64,000 nt of DNA. Source: Hanamia caeni. Lineage in GTDB: Bacteria; Bacteroidota; Bacteroidia; Chitinophagales; Chitinophagaceae. The stretch is taken from NCBI RefSeq assembly GCF_003721595.1, contig NZ_RJJR01000007.1:124001-188000 (forward strand). The letters are read 5' to 3'. The position numbers were made by a program, and so were the translations under genes. The first letter of the stretch is position 1, and every line of letters starts with the position of its first letter. Below are positions 46,597 to 54,251 of the stretch, piece after piece. Below the pieces are notes generated by a model. That model was not told the origin of the DNA. It saw only the letters and a program-made list of their open reading frames with translations, and did not search any database.

Positions 46597-47229
46597 ATGC
46601 CCTTGTTTTATCAACATAATATCAACCAGCACACTAAGCTGGCGGTTTGGAAGATAGCAGAACCTGAAATTTTTTTCTTGGAAAAGGTATCCCTTCAAAA
46701 GGAAATTACCCACATGCACAAAAGGCTGCAGCACCTCGCGGGCCGCTATCTTTTGCAGATTTTATATCCCCGGTTTCCCGTTGAATTGATTGAAATCGCT
46801 GAATCAAAAAAACCGTTTTTGCCTGAACAAAATTTACATTTTTCAATTTCTCACTGTGGTGATTTTGCAGCAGCTATCATCAGTAAAGATAAATTGGTAG
46901 GCATCGATGTAGAAACGGTTTGCGCTAAAATTGAAAATATTAAACACAAATTTTTATCAGCAGCCGAGTTGGAGATTGTTGCAACAGCCGGGCAGCAATT
47001 GAGTATTAAAGATTATGTTTTTCTCACTCTTTTCTGGAGCGTAAAGGAAACCATATTTAAGTGGGATGGAAAAGGAAAAATAGATTTTAAAAAAAACATG
47101 ACTATTCAGAATTTTTCATTTAAAAATGATGAGGGATTTGTAGAAGCGCGTTTCGAACACGGACAACCCGTTTTACTGAAAATAAATTTTAAATTCTTCG
47201 AAAACCTTTGCCTTACCTGGGTCTACTAA
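46597..47229 (+). CDS. 4'-phosphopantetheinyl transferase superfamily protein
   Basis: A 210-residue Sfp-like enzyme that attaches the phosphopantetheine arm of CoA to carrier-protein domains. The conserved parts are present: FSISHCGDFAAAIIS, LVGIDVETV (magnesium-binding D-x-E) and FLTLFWSVKETIFKWDGKGK (the WxxKE/AxxK motif). The length matches Sfp-type rather than the shorter AcpS enzymes. Divergent from dcd. No NRPS/PKS gene lies in the window, so it may serve housekeeping ACP or clusters elsewhere. Confidence 0.9.
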   Translation: MPLFYQHNINQHTKLAVWKIAEPEIFFLEKVSLQKEITHMHKRLQHLAGRYLLQILYPRFPVELIEIAESKKPFLPEQNLHFSISHCGDFAAAIISKDKLVGIDVETVCAKIENIKHKFLSAAELEIVATAGQQLSIKDYVFLTLFWSVKETIFKWDGKGKIDFKKNMTIQNFSFKNDEGFVEARFEHGQPVLLKINFKFFENLCLTWVY

Positions 47230-47230
47230 A

Positions 47231-47259
47231 AATAAAAATGTTTTTTTATTGATTTACTA
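47231..47259. terminator. Weak AT-only hairpin overlapping the A-rich motif
   Basis: AATAAAAA (47231-47238) pairs with TTTTTATT (47243-47250) right after the phosphopantetheinyl-transferase stop. On the minus strand 47259-47244 reads TAGTAAATCAATAAAA, another copy of the recurrent motif. An A/T-only stem is weak for termination. Confidence 0.35.
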
Positions 47260-47553
47260 TGGCACAGGTATGCAAATCGTGCTGTCGCGGTCGTATTTTG
47301 GCAAAAACCACGAGCCATCATGATCACCGGTTACATCCGCATGAAAATGAATTCTTTCATCTCCTTCTTTAAATCTTACACTTACAGAAATATAGAAAGT
47401 AGGGCTTACAAAGCTATCAAGTGTCGGCGTTTCTAAGATAGTGCCGCAGCGCATTTGTCCTTCCGTAGGGTCAGTTGTTTTATCAACGTCAGTTTTGTTT
47501 TTGGTACAAGCTACAGCCGAAAGCATAAACACGGCTAACAATATTTTTTTCAT
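47257..47553 (-). CDS. Small predicted lipoprotein, function unknown
   Basis: A 98-residue protein with a lipoprotein signal peptide (MKKILLAVFMLSAVAC, lipobox SAVAC, Cys16). The mature chain has two Cys (MRCGTILET, STICIPVP) and a beta-rich stretch (PTFYISVSVRFKEGDERIHF). I do not recognise a family. It starts 3 bp after the ppa stop on the same strand, so it is probably read through from ppa, but no functional link is apparent. Confidence 0.65.
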   Translation of the reverse strand: MKKILLAVFMLSAVACTKNKTDVDKTTDPTEGQMRCGTILETPTLDSFVSPTFYISVSVRFKEGDERIHFHADVTGDHDGSWFLPKYDRDSTICIPVP

Positions 47554-47556
47554 TTA

Positions 47557-48096
47557 TTATTTAGGAAATGTCTGTTTATAAAATTCTATTGATTCATTTA
47601 TAATGTCAAAAGCAATTTCCTTTTCCTGGAAATCATTTATTTCGACTTTTTTATTTTCTAAAACTTTGTACTGCTCAAAATAATTTTTCAATACTTTGAA
47701 ACTGTGGGGCGGCACTTCAGCAAGGCTTTTTATGTAGTTCACCGAGGGGTCGTTTACAGCAACTGCGATAATCTTATCATCTATGAGGTCGGTGTCAATC
47801 ATTTGCATATTTCCAATCACCAGCGCTTTTACGAGACACAAAGGTTGTATGGGTTCTGAACACATTACCAGGATGTCAAGCGGGTCGCCATCCTTGCCCA
47901 GCGTCTGTGGAATAAACCCATAATTAACAGGATAATGAAATGAAGAATAAATCACGCGGTCTAATTTTAGAAGCCCGGTTTTTTTATCAATTTCATACTT
48001 CGACTTGGATCCCTGAGAAATTTCAATGAGCGCGTTAACTATTTGCGGTGCCTCTTCGCCATGTGAAGCACCATGCCATGGATGTAAAACGTACAT
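47557..48096 (-). CDS. ppa: Inorganic pyrophosphatase (family I)
   Basis: A 179-residue soluble pyrophosphatase that hydrolyses PPi to two phosphates, pulling biosynthetic reactions forward. Signature residues are present: KSKYEIDKKTGLLKLDRVIY, YPVNYGFIPQTLGKDGDPLD (the DxDPxD metal motif) and AVNDPS. The length is normal. It precedes a small lipoprotein gene by 3 bp. Confidence 0.95.
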   Translation of the reverse strand: MYVLHPWHGASHGEEAPQIVNALIEISQGSKSKYEIDKKTGLLKLDRVIYSSFHYPVNYGFIPQTLGKDGDPLDILVMCSEPIQPLCLVKALVIGNMQMIDTDLIDDKIIAVAVNDPSVNYIKSLAEVPPHSFKVLKNYFEQYKVLENKKVEINDFQEKEIAFDIINESIEFYKQTFPK

Positions 48097-48109
48097 AAGG
48101 TTGATTTTA

Positions 48110-48240
48110 TTGGTTGGTTTATTATTGATTAATTATTATTATTTAATTATTTTATTAATCAATTATTAATTATTGACTTTCGCTTTTCGCTTTTTGCCTC
48201 TTGCCTTTTTTGCCTTTCGCTTCTTACTCTTTTACTTTCT
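48110..48240. repeat. Low-complexity intergenic tract (TTATTAA-rich, then pyrimidine-rich GCTTT/GCCTTT)
   Basis: Between ppa and the DUF190 gene the DNA has imperfect repeats of TTATTA/AATTATT (48110-48175), then a pyrimidine-rich stretch of CTTTCGC, CTTTTCGC, CTTTTTGCC and similar units (48176-48240) reaching into the end of the DUF190 gene. No gene is seen. It is probably a decayed simple repeat. Confidence 0.5.
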
Positions 48241-48582
48241 GCCCGATTGATAGCGGATGACTTGTGCTTTTTCAATGGTAATCAACCCGCCCGATTTAGA
48301 TTCTTCAAAAAGCTGTTCCACAATTGCTATAAATGCATTTATTTTTTCGAGCGTATCCACAATCTCAATTATAATGGGAAGGTCTGTCGAAATATCAAAA
48401 AGTTTGGAAGTATGGATTCTGCTGTTGGGCCCAAAGCCCATAATTCCGCGCAAAACTGTAGCGCCCGAAAGCCCTTGTTTTTTTGCATCAAAAACAATCT
48501 TTTCATAAAGTGGCTGCTGGTTGTATTTATCCGCTTCTCCCAGGAAGATGCGGACTAATTTAGCATCGGGATTGTTTACCAT
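48232..48582 (-). CDS. DUF190 family protein
   Basis: A 116-residue soluble protein with the DUF190 pattern: RIFLGEADKYNQQPLYEKIV, GLSGATVLRGIMGFGPNSRI and LPIIIEIVDTLEKINAFIAI. DUF190 proteins often sit next to crcB and are linked to fluoride export by context, with a PII-like fold suggested for the family; this link is established knowledge about the family, not shown by the sequence. It starts 1 bp after the crcB stop, so translational coupling is likely. Its C-terminus ends in VIRYQSGRK. Confidence 0.9.
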   Translation of the reverse strand: MVNNPDAKLVRIFLGEADKYNQQPLYEKIVFDAKKQGLSGATVLRGIMGFGPNSRIHTSKLFDISTDLPIIIEIVDTLEKINAFIAIVEQLFEESKSGGLITIEKAQVIRYQSGRK

Positions 48583-48583
48583 T

Positions 48584-48955
48584 TTATAAATATTTTATTA
48601 ATGATATTCCGCCAATCGTTGCCGCAAGGCCGATGATAATGCTGAAGGCTATGTAGGAAAATGCAGGCACATATTCTGCATCGCGAAGCATACTAACAGT
48701 TTCATTTGAAAAGGTAGAAAAAGTAGTAAAGCCACCCATCATGCCGGTCGCAAGAAACATCCGCCACAAAGGCGAAAGGCTTCCACGGTCGCTTAGTGCA
48801 TATATAATGCCTATTAAAAAGCATCCCAGTACATTTACGAACATGGTTCCAAAAGGAAAGGTAGTAAGAAATTTATTTTGGATAAATAAAGTAACCAGGT
48901 ATCTGCAGATTCCACCGATAAAGCTTCCTAATCCGACGGCCAGGATAATTTTCAT
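48584..48955 (-). CDS. crcB: Fluoride channel/exporter CrcB (Fluc)
   Basis: A 123-residue inner-membrane protein with four hydrophobic segments: AVGLGSFIGGICRYLVTLFI, FGTMFVNVLGCFLIGIIYAL, FLATGMMGGFTTFSTFSNET and IAFSIIIGLAATIGGISLI. The conserved G-x-x-T-T-F-S-T-F-S motif and the first Gly-rich helix with Arg identify the Fluc family, which exports fluoride as a dual-topology dimer. The operon order crcB then DUF190 supports the call. I looked for a fluoride riboswitch in the 30-bp gap upstream and in front of the preceding lipoprotein gene and found none. Confidence 0.93.
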   Translation of the reverse strand: MKIILAVGLGSFIGGICRYLVTLFIQNKFLTTFPFGTMFVNVLGCFLIGIIYALSDRGSLSPLWRMFLATGMMGGFTTFSTFSNETVSMLRDAEYVPAFSYIAFSIIIGLAATIGGISLIKYL

Positions 48956-48985
48956 CTTTTTGGATTGTGATTGAAAGACCGAAAT

Positions 48986-49387
48986 TTAATTATCTGTAAA
49001 TGTATATTTAAAATCCACGAGCCATTCATTATTCTTTTCTACGAGTTTTATTTTTGAAGGTTTATTTTTAAAGCTGTTGGTATAATAGATAATGTCTACA
49101 GAATCGGATTTTGAAATAGAAGAATCGATAATAATATTCGCATCGCTATAGCCTCTCCTGGTTTCGGCATCCAGCTTTGAGTTGAAATCTTTAAGCCCCT
49201 GGAAATATTCCATGTTGGTGCTGTCTTTCAATAAATATTTTTCTGCTACTTTATAATTTCCCTTCAACGAAGCTTCAATAAATCCCCTGCCAGAAATAAG
49301 CGGGTCGCTTTTGTCAACCTCCTCGCTGCTGTTACATGATATGGCCCAAATCGCGAAGACTGACCATATAATCAAACGGACTTTCAT
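48986..49387 (-). CDS. Small predicted lipoprotein, DUF4878-like
   Basis: A 133-residue protein with a lipoprotein signal (MKVRLIIWSVFAIWAISC, lipobox AISC, Cys18). The mature part is a short alpha/beta domain with GRGFIEASLKGNYKVAEKYL and DIIYYTNSFKNKPSKIKLVE. The layout (helix, then K-x-A-x-x-Y-L, then beta-strands ending in a W-x-V/L-D-F motif: NNEWLVDFKYTF) is that of DUF4878/SnoaL-like stress lipoproteins. The next gene upstream has the same plan, so these may be distant paralogues. It lies 30 bp before crcB and may be part of the same transcript. Confidence 0.68.
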   Translation of the reverse strand: MKVRLIIWSVFAIWAISCNSSEEVDKSDPLISGRGFIEASLKGNYKVAEKYLLKDSTNMEYFQGLKDFNSKLDAETRRGYSDANIIIDSSISKSDSVDIIYYTNSFKNKPSKIKLVEKNNEWLVDFKYTFTDN

Positions 49388-49429
49388 TGTTTATTTTTAA
49401 GCCTGAAGGTAATTATCTTTGAGCTTACA

Positions 49430-49457
49430 ATAAAAAAACACCTTTTAGAGCGGTGTT
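49430..49457 (-). terminator. Rho-independent terminator after the 49482 lipoprotein gene
   Basis: On the minus strand: AACACC (49457-49452), 9-nt loop, GGTGTT (49442-49437), then TTTTTA. It separates the two lipoprotein genes. Confidence 0.75.
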
Positions 49458-49481
49458 GCAGATATTCAAAAGAGTTATTAA

Positions 49482-50009
49482 TTAATGGCTGTTAGAATCG
49501 CTTCCACTATGAATTTCGTTTAATTTTTGCATAGCACTGTCCATTTTATCTCTTGCCTCAGGGCTATTCAGGTCCATGCCGTGTTCTTTCATTTTTTTAG
49601 AATCCATCTTCATTAAAGTGGACATATCAAATGCTACTTTCCAATCCCCTTTTTCTTTTTTCAGCAGAAAGTCGGTTGATTCATTCGATTTTGAATCTGT
49701 TACTTCTACCGTAGCTTTATCTCCTTCAATTTTAGCAGGACTCATTTTCATGTTTTTTACCAGCTCCATCATTTTGCCGGCGTGACCTTCATCAATATTG
49801 TTTCCCATTTTTTGCATGCCCATCTCCATCATACTTATCATCCCATCGCTATCTTGTGTGGCATAGGTTTTTGCTTTCGGGAAATCTCTTTGTGATAAAG
49901 CCATCAAAAAATTGTGAAGCACTTTTTGCGGATCGCCCTTGTCAGATGATTGGCAACCGGAAAAAAGCAACAACGAAATTGACAAGGCGCATATTAAAAA
50001 CTTTTTCAT
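49482..50009 (-). CDS. DUF4878-type lipoprotein
   Basis: 175 residues from the ATG at 50009, chosen because it starts the lipoprotein signal (MKKFLICALSISLLLFSGC, lipobox FSGC); the frame extends to 50036. The mature part begins with VLHNFLMALSQRDFPKAKTY and ends its core with the pattern NESTDFLLKKEKGDWKVAFD, as in the DUF4878 family (NTF2-like fold, unknown role, often stress-related). A Met-rich helical insert (MISMMEMGMQKMGNNIDEGH) is unusual. The C-terminal tail is polar (EIHSGSDSNSH). Similar in plan to the lipoprotein at 48986-49387. Confidence 0.72.
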   Translation of the reverse strand: MKKFLICALSISLLLFSGCQSSDKGDPQKVLHNFLMALSQRDFPKAKTYATQDSDGMISMMEMGMQKMGNNIDEGHAGKMMELVKNMKMSPAKIEGDKATVEVTDSKSNESTDFLLKKEKGDWKVAFDMSTLMKMDSKKMKEHGMDLNSPEARDKMDSAMQKLNEIHSGSDSNSH

Positions 50010-50035
50010 AAAACAAAACTGTTTTAATTGTTTCA

Positions 50036-50043
50036 CAAAAGTA
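50036..50043 (-). promoter_or_regulatory. Candidate -7 box of the DUF4878 lipoprotein gene
   Basis: The minus strand reads TACTTTTG, an exact TAnnTTTG match, 26 bp upstream of the ATG at 50009. It overlaps the end of the alternative upstream reading frame, supporting the shorter protein. No -33 box is found; the phoH terminator lies just upstream. Confidence 0.42.
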
Positions 50044-50051
50044 GGGTATTC

Positions 50052-50079
50052 AATAAAAAAGGCGGCTCCGGGCCGCCTT
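50052..50079 (-). terminator. Rho-independent terminator after phoH
   Basis: Stem AAGGCGGC (50072-50079 read on the minus strand) with GCCGCCTT (50066-50059), loop of 5, followed on the minus strand by TTTTATTG. It lies 15 bp after the phoH stop. Confidence 0.87.
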
Positions 50080-50094
50080 CCTTGTTGAAAATTT

Positions 50095-51069
50095 TTACTT
50101 TAAGTCTTCGAGCTCTTTTAATTTTTCCTTGTCGTAAGCTTTGATAATTGCCTTCACCAGCTTATGTCTTACAACATCTTCTTCATCCAATACCACATGC
50201 CCGATGCCTTCAATATTAGCGAGAATCCTCACAGATTTTTCAAGTCCGCTTTTCACTTTTGGCGGAAGATCTATCTGTGTAATATCACCGGTAATGATTG
50301 CCTTGGCGCTGGCGCCGATTCTTGTCAAAAACATTTTTAACTGAAGGTCAGTAGCATTCTGCGCTTCATCCAAAATGATAAAAGCATTATCAAGCGTGCG
50401 GCCACGCATATAAGCTAATGGTGCAATTTCAATGGCCCGGGTAGTCATGTAATATCCTAACTTGTCACTGGGAATCATGTCGTCAAGTGCATCATAAAGC
50501 GGCCTCAGATATGGATCAATTTTTTCCTTCAAATCGCCTGGAAGAAATCCCAGGTTTTCACCTGCTTCAACTGCGGGGCGTGTAAGAATTATTTTCTTTA
50601 CCTGCTTGTTTTTTAATGCCCTTACTGCCAGGGCCACAGCAGTGTAGGTTTTCCCGGTTCCGGCAGGTCCAATGGCAAACACTATATCATTCTTATCAAT
50701 AGACTTTACCATTTTTTTCTGGTTAGACGTACGTGCCCTTACGCTTTTGCCGTGTGGCCCAAATACCAATACATCTGTCTGGTTTTTATCTAAAAAATGA
50801 TCAATTGCATTGTCATCATCTCCGCCTAATATTTGCTCAAAATAATTCTCGCTCATGTTGCCATTGCGTTCAAGATATTGAACCGCAAGATTTATTTTAT
50901 CTCTTGCATTTTCAATTTGCTCAGGAGCACCGCTTAATTTTATTTGCGTGCCACGGCTTAAAATTTTGAGAAGCGGAAACTTCTTTTTTAGTATATCAAG
51001 TTTAGCGTTGTTAACACCAAAAAATTCAAGCGGATTAACTGTTTCAAGGTTTATAATTGTCTCTGTCAA
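50095..51069 (-). CDS. PhoH family ATPase
   Basis: A 324-residue cytoplasmic P-loop protein. The N-terminus has a KH-like part (QIKLSGAPEQIENARDKINL). The PhoH domain shows Walker A IGPAGTGKTYTAVALAVRAL, then the conserved LTRPAVEAGENLGFLPGDLK and Walker B FIILDEAQNATDLQLKMF, followed by GDITQIDLPPKVKSGLEKS. PhoH proteins are RNA-metabolism-linked ATPases/helicase-like enzymes (in some species fused or linked to RNases). It is a single gene with terminator. A -7-like box lies on the minus strand at 51120-51113. Confidence 0.93.
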   Translation of the reverse strand: MTETIINLETVNPLEFFGVNNAKLDILKKKFPLLKILSRGTQIKLSGAPEQIENARDKINLAVQYLERNGNMSENYFEQILGGDDDNAIDHFLDKNQTDVLVFGPHGKSVRARTSNQKKMVKSIDKNDIVFAIGPAGTGKTYTAVALAVRALKNKQVKKIILTRPAVEAGENLGFLPGDLKEKIDPYLRPLYDALDDMIPSDKLGYYMTTRAIEIAPLAYMRGRTLDNAFIILDEAQNATDLQLKMFLTRIGASAKAIITGDITQIDLPPKVKSGLEKSVRILANIEGIGHVVLDEEDVVRHKLVKAIIKAYDKEKLKELEDLK

Positions 51070-51112
51070 TAGGGAAATTTTAATAGGTTATAGAATGTAG
51101 TTAGTTCATATT

Positions 51113-51120
51113 CAAATATA
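51113..51120 (-). promoter_or_regulatory. Candidate -7 box of phoH
   Basis: The minus strand reads TATATTTG, an exact TAnnTTTG match, 44 bp upstream of the phoH ATG. No -33 TTTG is evident. Confidence 0.42.
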
Positions 51121-51189
51121 AAAACCAGCCTCTATACTTACTAAATTACTTATTAACATCAGAAGAAAAATGTTAAAAACTTAATATGT

Positions 51190-51246
51190 ATTCGAAAATA
51201 AAAATATGTTGAGGTGAATATTTTTTAATACATTCGAAAATAAAAA
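51190..51246. repeat. Two 15-bp direct repeats upstream of the cytochrome gene, 42 bp apart
   Basis: ATTCGAAAATAAAAA occurs identically at 51190-51204 and 51232-51246, 42 bp from start to start (about four DNA turns). The second copy ends 8 bp before the ATG at 51255. The spacing suggests a regulator binding the same face of DNA, but a simple duplication is also possible. Confidence 0.5.
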
Positions 51247-51254
51247 CGTTAGAT

Positions 51255-51746
51255 ATGAAAAAAAGTTTTCTGATTGTACTTGCATGTATTGCTTGTGTTT
51301 TTTTATTCCAGGCGTTCACTAATCATCAACAACCTCAATGGAAAAATTTGAAAATTCTTCCGCAGGATATCTCTAAAGATGGTCTTGATAGCGTAATGCA
51401 TCATTTTACTCATTCGTTGGGTGTTAAATGTACTTATTGTCATGCCGGTAATCCTGCAGAACGCAAAATGGATTTTCCAAGCGATGAGAAACCCGAAAAA
51501 CTGATTGCCCGAAAAATGATGGAGATGACGATTGACATTAATAAAAATCATTTCCAGCAAATCGCAGAAATGATGGACAGTGGAAAAGTAGCTGCAAATA
51601 CTGACACTTCCTCTGTAAGTTATATGTTGAAATATGTGACATGCTATACATGCCACCATGGTGATGCTCATCCGGAGAATCATCCTCCAAAAGGAGCTGA
51701 AGAGAATCGCCTTCCTCCTCCACCGCCTAAGCCTTCAAATAATTAA
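51255..51746 (+). CDS. Secreted c-type cytochrome with two heme motifs
   Basis: A 163-residue protein with a signal peptide (MKKSFLIVLACIACVFLFQA). Two CXXCH heme-binding motifs are visible: CTYCH (VKCTYCHAGN) and CYTCH (VTCYTCHHGD). The region between them (KLIARKMMEMTIDINKNHFQ) resembles the photosynthetic-reaction-centre cytochrome c-like family that is common in heterotrophic Bacteroidota and has no link to photosynthesis there. The C-terminal tail is proline-rich (RLPPPPPKPS). It probably works in the periplasm as an electron carrier. The upstream region has a duplicated 15-bp sequence. Confidence 0.88.
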   Translation: MKKSFLIVLACIACVFLFQAFTNHQQPQWKNLKILPQDISKDGLDSVMHHFTHSLGVKCTYCHAGNPAERKMDFPSDEKPEKLIARKMMEMTIDINKNHFQQIAEMMDSGKVAANTDTSSVSYMLKYVTCYTCHHGDAHPENHPPKGAEENRLPPPPPKPSNN

Positions 51747-51772
51747 GAAATTAATTTTGCATCTTTAAATGC

Positions 51773-51803
51773 CAGGGAAAGGAAACTTTCCCTGTTTTGT
51801 TTT
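51773..51803 (+). terminator. Rho-independent terminator after the cytochrome gene
   Basis: Stem CAGGGAAAG (51773-51781) and CTTTCCCTG (51786-51794), loop GAAA, then TTTTGTTTT. A GNRA-type tetraloop on a 9-bp stem. Confidence 0.88.
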
Positions 51804-51840
51804 AATCACAAAGCAGTAAACAAAGAAAAAATCAGAATTT

Positions 51841-52980
51841 TTATTCTACTTCAAATAGCAGTACCTGCGCCCGTTCCAGCGGATTAAAGTTGTTGTCGGC
51901 AATAAAAATTAATGACCTTTTACCATTAGATAACTTTGGGCCAAATGTTACCCCTTCTATGTTATCAATATAGATTCCAAGATCGTCCATGTTTAATAAT
52001 AATTTTTTACTGAGCACCGGCACGTTGGTTTTCCCTTTCAGTGAATCAAACGACTGAATATTTTTAGCGTTATCAATACTGGCAAGAAATACTTTGATAG
52101 TGCAAGAAAGCGCTCCTGTAGAAAACGAACGCTCAATCACCAGCAGTTTATCATTACCAAACGACAGAATATCAGAAATACCATTTATTCTGAATCCGGA
52201 AGATGGAGCCGGAGGATGAGCCACCGGGTCAATTTTGTATGCATATTGTGCCACCGGTTTCCTGGAAGCAACATCAAATTTTATCATCCTGATGATTCCA
52301 CTGGAATCACCGGCGCCTGCCTCTGGGCCGTCCTGCAACAACGGAACTTCCACGCTTACGAGCAATGATTTGTAATCATCTGAAAAAGTTAATCCTTCAA
52401 AAACGCCATTTCTGCGCGGGCCATAGTTGTGTGTCGTCATCAACATTTGCCGCGGCAATGTAAACGTGTCGATAAAATTGCCGTGTGAATCAATAATGGT
52501 AACTGCAGGATTTACAAGAATAGATTTGGTGGCTGTAACGATTCTTTCTCCTTCGCTGCCCCAGATAAAAGTGTTATTGTTTCTATCAAAGCGCAGGCAC
52601 TCCGGATCAGGTGTACGATAAGGATTTAGTTGAGATGAAGGATAATTTTTTCCATCGGGGCCCTTTAGGAAAGTGGATTTTAAAAAATAAATGCTGTCAA
52701 TTTTGTCATCGTTTAGTGTAATACCCATGGTGTAAAATCTTGCAGCATTTTTATCGGACCTGTCATCAGAGATGCAATAATATTCATTTTTTACAGGGTT
52801 GTAATCGATTCCTGAAAGGCCGCCTACCGTGGTATGATCGTATTGGTAATTGTAAGGAATTACATAACTGCTTAAAAATTTGAGCTGGCTGATTTCTTTG
52901 AAATCCTGGCTCGATTTGGAGGAAGTGCACGCAGAAAAAAGAAAGAATAAAAGAATAAAGAACCGGGAGATAATTTTCAT
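51841..52980 (-). CDS. Lipoprotein with esterase-like-phytase domain
   Basis: About 379 residues from the ATG at 52980, preferred to the frame start at 53073 because it begins a lipoprotein signal (MKIISRFFILLFFLFSAC). The mature part resembles the 'esterase-like activity of phytase' family: TVGGLSGIDYNPVKNEYYCI, SDDRSDKNAARFYTMGI and RTPDPECLRFDRNNNTFIWG, then late motifs NIEGVTFGPKLSNGKRSLIF and IADNNFNPLERAQV. Beta-propeller proteins of this kind sit outside the cytoplasm; real phytase or esterase activity is not established for most of them. Flanked by the two c-type cytochrome genes. Confidence 0.82.
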   Translation of the reverse strand: MKIISRFFILLFFLFSACTSSKSSQDFKEISQLKFLSSYVIPYNYQYDHTTVGGLSGIDYNPVKNEYYCISDDRSDKNAARFYTMGITLNDDKIDSIYFLKSTFLKGPDGKNYPSSQLNPYRTPDPECLRFDRNNNTFIWGSEGERIVTATKSILVNPAVTIIDSHGNFIDTFTLPRQMLMTTHNYGPRRNGVFEGLTFSDDYKSLLVSVEVPLLQDGPEAGAGDSSGIIRMIKFDVASRKPVAQYAYKIDPVAHPPAPSSGFRINGISDILSFGNDKLLVIERSFSTGALSCTIKVFLASIDNAKNIQSFDSLKGKTNVPVLSKKLLLNMDDLGIYIDNIEGVTFGPKLSNGKRSLIFIADNNFNPLERAQVLLFEVE

Positions 52981-53176
52981 GAAGGTTAAATTAGAAAAAA
53001 TTTTCAAAAATGAAACTAAGATATTCTTTTGTATACGAAAAATTAATAGATTTGAAAATCGTTTAAAATCCATTTTAATTATACCAGAATTAATTTTTAA
53101 AATAACGTATTGAAATTACCTGTCATCAACTGACTTTTTATATTTTTTAAATCTTTATTAACAAACAAAAATTGAA

Positions 53177-54142
53177 ATGAAAAAGATTATTCTTACGGTC
53201 GTAATTATACTTTTTGTTATAGTTGCCGGCGTAGCTTCGTATGTTAAGTTTGGATTGCCAAATGTTGGGGACCCCGAAGATATTCACATTCAAAGTACGC
53301 CGGAAAAAGTAGCCCATGGCGCCTATCTCGCTAATCATGTAACGCTCTGCATGGATTGCCATTCTACCCGCGATTGGTCTGAATTTTCCGGGCCACTGAT
53401 GGCCGGAACTGAAGGTAAAGGCGGTGAAAGATTTGATCAGAAAATGGGATTCCCCGGCGTATTTTATTCTAAAAATATTACCCCTGCAAATATTAAAGAT
53501 TGGACCGACGGCGAAATTTTCCGTGCCATCACTACGGGCGTAGATAAAGATGGCAATGCGCTTTTTCCTGTGATGCCTTATCATTATTATGGAAAGATGG
53601 ATAGGGAAGATATTTATGATATTATCGCCTATGTGCGGACGTTGGCACCAATTGAAAATGAAACGCCTGATCATAAAGTAGATTTTCCAATGAACTTTAT
53701 TTTGAATACTATTCCGGTGAAGGCTGAGTTTACGCAAAAGCCACCAAAATCTGATACATTAAAATATGGCGCCTATCTTGCTAATGCCGCAGCCTGTATG
53801 GAATGCCATACACAAGTAGATAAAGGCCAGATAATTCCATCGCTCACATATGGCGGAGGAAGGATGTTTGAAATGCCCGGCGGAAAAGTATATTCTGCCA
53901 ACTTAACTCCCGACCCTGAAACGGGGATTGGCGGTTGGACAGCAGAACAGTTTGTGGCAAGGTTCAAAGCCTATTCTGTACCAGGAAATGTTCCGAAAAT
54001 GGCTGCCGGCCAGGTAAATACAATTATGCCATGGGTAATGTATTCAGGGATGGATAGCTCCGATTTACGCTCCATTTTCGCTTATTTAAAAACCGTTAAG
54101 CCAATAAAAAATCAGGTGGTGCATTTTGTAGCAAACAAATAG
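53177..54142 (+). CDS. Membrane-anchored di-heme c-type cytochrome
   Basis: A 321-residue protein with an N-terminal hydrophobic anchor (MKKIILTVVIILFVIVAGVA). There are two cytochrome c domains, each with one CXXCH motif: CMDCH (about residue 63) and CMECH (about residue 213). Possible axial methionines are in ALFPVMPYHYYG and IMPWVMYSGM. The pattern HGAYLAN....CMDCHSTRDW resembles cytochromes in alcohol or sorbosone dehydrogenase type electron chains. It probably carries electrons in the periplasm; the partner dehydrogenase is not in the window. Confidence 0.9.
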   Translation: MKKIILTVVIILFVIVAGVASYVKFGLPNVGDPEDIHIQSTPEKVAHGAYLANHVTLCMDCHSTRDWSEFSGPLMAGTEGKGGERFDQKMGFPGVFYSKNITPANIKDWTDGEIFRAITTGVDKDGNALFPVMPYHYYGKMDREDIYDIIAYVRTLAPIENETPDHKVDFPMNFILNTIPVKAEFTQKPPKSDTLKYGAYLANAAACMECHTQVDKGQIIPSLTYGGGRMFEMPGGKVYSANLTPDPETGIGGWTAEQFVARFKAYSVPGNVPKMAAGQVNTIMPWVMYSGMDSSDLRSIFAYLKTVKPIKNQVVHFVANK

Positions 54143-54251
54143 GCTTTCAAAAAGGAAATTGTTTTACAGCAAAATGTGTCTATATTTTTATACTTATGAT
54201 GTAGATGAATGAAAATAAAAGTTCACCTTATTTGTGCTTTTACTGCGGTTC

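Noticed and set aside
48956..48985. Fluoride riboswitch before crcB
   Set aside because: The gap is only 30 bp and lacks the conserved GGNGAUGG-type core.
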